Origin: Flavobacterium pisciphilum
GTDB lineage: Bacteria; Bacteroidota; Bacteroidia; Flavobacteriales; Flavobacteriaceae
Assembly: GCF_020905345.1 (NCBI RefSeq)
Contig: NZ_JAJJMO010000001.1
Coordinates: forward strand, 2,108,001-2,172,000
DNA: 64,000 bases
Reading direction: 5' to 3'
Part shown: in pieces, positions 61,778 to 64,000 of the stretch
Position numbering within the stretch: position 1 is the first letter of the stretch
How the letters are laid out: each line of letters begins with the position of its first letter
Position numbers and translations under genes: made by a program
The notes under the pieces: model-generated
What the model was told of the DNA's origin: nothing
What the model saw: the letters and a program-made list of their open reading frames with translations, nothing else
Database searches by the model: none

Positions 61778-62596
61778 CTATTTAGTTAATGATTCTTTTA
61801 TACAAGAAGCAATTTTCCTTAAATAACTAATTTTTATTTTTCTTACCGAAAAATCTTTAATATATATTTGAAATCCTCTAAAATATTTTCCACTTCTTAA
61901 ATAATGGAATTCACTGTATTGTATCCATGAGCTGCTCCATAGATGAATAGCATATGTATCTTTATTTATATAGTTTTTATAATTATTAATATCCGCTTTT
62001 TTTTCAAATGGAAGTGGATAAAAAAAGAAGGCTGGATAAATTGTTAATTTATCGACAACAACAATTTTGTCAAAATCAAATTCATAATTAAATAAAGTTC
62101 TATACTTTTTTGTTATCAACTTTGGAATAGTAATTTCTCCAAAGTTCATATTTTCTTCTATTATAAGAGAATCATAAATTTCTTTACACTCTTTTATAAA
62201 TTCATTTTTTCTATTTGCGACAATTACTCCAACACTAATAAAGTCAGAATTTTCGGCTCCTAAAAAACAATCATTGTTTAGAAGTACTTCAAATCCTTTG
62301 ATTATCAGCATATCGGTATCAAGATAGATTCCTCCAAATTCATAAATTTTTTGCAGTCTAATATAATCTGATACAAAAGCCCATTTTTTTTGTTTATAAA
62401 CTTTAGCAACGAAAGGGTGCGTCAGGTCTGAGTTCTTTTCATTCCATTCGATTATCTGATAATCTGGAAAATGTTTTTTCCATGATAAAATACAGTCTTT
62501 TACTAGTTTTGGTTTTCTATTTCCTCCAAACCAACAATAATGTATAATTTTCGGAATCGACCTTGTGTTTACTAATTCCATATTGAATAAATACAA
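61778..62596 (-). CDS. Glycosyltransferase family 32-like (DXD) protein
   Basis: Protein of 272 residues. IPKIIHYCWFGGNRKP near the start, VSDYIRLQKIYEFGGIYLDT and the DXD metal motif (LDTDM) define the GT32/TcdA-TcdB sugar-binding family, which includes capsule mannosyl- and galactosyltransferases. The ATG at 62596 gives six or so extra residues; the ATG at 62581 (MELVNTRSIPK) is an alternative start closer to the conserved motif. Retaining enzyme; donor unknown. Confidence 0.88.
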   Translation of the reverse strand: MYLFNMELVNTRSIPKIIHYCWFGGNRKPKLVKDCILSWKKHFPDYQIIEWNEKNSDLTHPFVAKVYKQKKWAFVSDYIRLQKIYEFGGIYLDTDMLIIKGFEVLLNNDCFLGAENSDFISVGVIVANRKNEFIKECKEIYDSLIIEENMNFGEITIPKLITKKYRTLFNYEFDFDKIVVVDKLTIYPAFFFYPLPFEKKADINNYKNYINKDTYAIHLWSSSWIQYSEFHYLRSGKYFRGFQIYIKDFSVRKIKISYLRKIASCIKESLTK

Positions 62597-62603
62597 TTAA
62601 AAA

Positions 62604-63542
62604 TCATTTAATTAAAATATATCCTTTATTGAAAAAATAATAGACAGGAAACCCAATGCAGGTTTTAGCCAATCCTTTAAAATCTTTAAATCGTAATTGC
62701 GTTAAAAATAATATTTTAAAAAAGTAAAAACTACTCTTATTTCTATCAATTAATATATCTCTCATAATTACTTTATACCTACTTAAGACAAAATGCTCAA
62801 TTTTACTATTTTTAATATTATGTTTCAAAAGTAGATTTAAATGTTTATTTCTAGCTATACATTCAGATTTAAGCTCTTCTATATTTAGATATCCTACTTG
62901 TTTAGATAATGAAAATGGGTGAGATCTATATCTAAAAGAGGTTCCTTCTAAAAACTTAATTTTCGGATTTTGATAAATCATCCTTAAATTAAAATCCCAA
63001 TCATCAAGATATCTTATTTTTTCATCAAACAATTCTATTTGCTTTTCAAGAAATGTTCTTCTCCACATTGGACCAGAAACGTAATATGTAATCTTCCCAG
63101 TAAAATAATCTTCTATTATATTATTTGATAAAATTTTATTTTCAAAAATTTTATCTCCTGTATCTGTGTCAAAAAAATCAGCCCTAGCAACAACAGCATC
63201 AAACTCTTCTTCAAAGTTTTCTACTCTATTTGCAATAGAATTTTCAAAAAGCAAATCGTCACTATCAAACCAATAGATGTAATATCCTTTGCTTTTTTCA
63301 AAACCAAAATTCCTGCATGCATTTGGGCCTTTTGTTAAATATTGAGGCCGATTGTATAACTTAAAACGGTTATCTGTACTTATATATGCAGAAACTATTT
63401 CAGTAGTACTATCATTTGAACCATCGTCAACAATTATGCATTCCCAGTTTGTGTAAGACTGTGCAGTAATGCTAGCAAGCGTTTCAATTATTAAACCTGC
63501 TCGATTATAGGTTGGAATGATTATGGAGATTAGGTGTGTCAT
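62604..63542 (-). CDS. Glycosyltransferase family 2 protein
   Basis: GT-A enzyme of 312 residues. LISIIIPTYNRAGLIIETLA, IIVDDGSNDSTTE, ACRNFGFEKS and the metal motif YWFDSDDLLF are standard GT2, then LDDWDFNLRMIY. The C-terminal 80 residues are basic and hydrophobic, perhaps contacting the membrane. Inverting; donor unknown. Eleven bases separate it from the partial gene upstream. Confidence 0.88.
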   Translation of the reverse strand: MTHLISIIIPTYNRAGLIIETLASITAQSYTNWECIIVDDGSNDSTTEIVSAYISTDNRFKLYNRPQYLTKGPNACRNFGFEKSKGYYIYWFDSDDLLFENSIANRVENFEEEFDAVVARADFFDTDTGDKIFENKILSNNIIEDYFTGKITYYVSGPMWRRTFLEKQIELFDEKIRYLDDWDFNLRMIYQNPKIKFLEGTSFRYRSHPFSLSKQVGYLNIEELKSECIARNKHLNLLLKHNIKNSKIEHFVLSRYKVIMRDILIDRNKSSFYFFKILFLTQLRFKDFKGLAKTCIGFPVYYFFNKGYILIK

Positions 63543-63553
63543 TATTCTAAATT

Positions 63554-64000
63554 CTAAACAAATTTTTTTCCTTTATAAAATAAACCTCCTTTTTTAAAAA
63601 TCATAAATGCCAATAAAGCCATTAGTAGTTTTAATTTATAATACATGCTTATAGTTCTATTTTTAAGAATGTTTTTAAGAAAAATACTAATTGCATCTCT
63701 ATAATGTTTTGCAAACAGTGCGTTTTTATAGGCAATTAAAATATAATCTGACAAATATTCTTTTAGATTCTTTTTATCCTTCTTGTCTTGAATTAAAGTA
63801 TAAATTTTAGTCCTTGCTAATGCATAACTTAAGTTTCGAATATTTACTTTAGATCCATATGATATACTTTCTGAATGTTTCCTAACATAAACTAATTTTT
63901 CTTGGATTATAGCATAATTTGGATAATCTAATAAAATTCTTGAATGAAATTCCCATTCTTGAGCTGCTCGTAATTCTTCATCAAATGAAAAATTATTGTC
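63554..64000 (-). CDS. Glycosyltransferase family 2 protein, C-terminal part (runs off the right edge)
   Basis: The frame is open from the window edge at 64000 to the stop at 63554, giving 148 residues and no start inside. The fragment begins DNNFSFDEELRAAQEWEFHS and then RILLDYPNYAIIQEKLVYVR and KHSESISYG. The E-W-E-F acid pair followed by 'Y-R-x-H-x-x-S-I-S' is the C-terminal signature of GT2 enzymes of the glycan-locus type. The rest is helical and basic. The gene continues the leftward operon beyond the window. An internal ATG at 63754 is not the true start. Confidence 0.75.
   Translation of the reverse strand, partial: DNNFSFDEELRAAQEWEFHSRILLDYPNYAIIQEKLVYVRKHSESISYGSKVNIRNLSYALARTKIYTLIQDKKDKKNLKEYLSDYILIAYKNALFAKHYRDAISIFLKNILKNRTISMYYKLKLLMALLAFMIFKKGGLFYKGKKFV

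Noticed and set aside
63554..63754. A 66-residue gene starting at 63754
   Set aside because: The same frame stays open to the window edge and the upstream part encodes the GT2 C-terminal motif, so it is the end of a longer gene.
36392..64000. The glycan locus as a mobile island
   Set aside because: It is variable in kind and contains a pseudogene, but no transposase, integrase or flanking repeat is visible inside the window; the right end is not seen.
1..64000. CRISPR array, retron or phage defence island
   Set aside because: No regularly spaced direct repeats, cas genes, reverse transcriptase or restriction genes were seen. The only defence-like hint is the SUKH pair at 23105-24923.

Overview
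The window looks like chromosome of a Flavobacterium or close relative (Bacteroidota, Flavobacteriia). The DNA is strongly AT-rich. Many genes have a TAnnTTTG box, the Bacteroidota -7 element, a short way upstream. The gene content also fits: a PorV/PorQ-family outer-membrane protein, a DUF4105/Lnb-type lipoprotein acyltransferase homologue, an S9D-like exported peptidase, a DUF2805 protein and many small lipoproteins. No integrase, transposase, phage module or CRISPR array was seen.

Positions 1-36400 are mostly housekeeping genes in short operons, often closed by clear hairpin terminators. From left to right: the 5' part of cutC; a lone KAS III (fabH-like); an exported S9 peptidase; an orphan ABC ATPase; an OmpA-family lipoprotein with a small lipoprotein; htpG; an EamA transporter; DoxX-like/aqpZ/GlsB-like membrane proteins; a fatty acid hydroxylase-like protein; a DUF2805 protein; an M61 peptidase; a DUF4369 lipoprotein; two tandem tRNA-Thr(UGU) genes; a leftward run idi-queD-bcp-manA-small helical protein; exported msrB-msrA; an M24 peptidase; a quinone reductase-like enzyme; an acidic unknown plus SUKH-family pair; a FAD dehydrogenase; recQ; the envelope run kdsD-tatC-AhpD-like-lptB; pssA with a GH25 lysozyme; and the PorV-family/Lnb pair.

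Positions 36392-64000 are one long leftward surface-glycan locus that continues past the right edge. Most neighbours overlap by 1-11 bases or are separated by only a few bases. It holds a polyprenyl-phosphate sugar transferase (the likely initiating enzyme, at the promoter-distal end), a Wzy/ligase-like membrane protein, about fifteen glycosyltransferases or likely glycosyltransferases, an MBOAT O-acyltransferase coupled to an SGNH-like protein, a non-hydrolysing UDP-GlcNAc 2-epimerase, and a nonulosonic-acid module neuB-neuC-neuA. An AsnB-type amidotransferase overlaps neuA by one base. No Wzx flippase or Wza/Wzc export gene is visible. A decayed polysaccharide deacetylase gene lies just downstream of asnB. 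The likely product is a sialic- or legionaminic-type surface polysaccharide that may be O-acylated and possibly amidated.

The points most worth following are the neuA-asnB coupling, the deacetylase pseudogene, a RecQ without its zinc-binding cysteines, the SUKH pair, the duplicated tRNA-Thr unit with a promoter in each copy, and the probable TTG starts of kdsD and the PorV-family gene. All family calls rest on reading motifs by eye; no database search was run.
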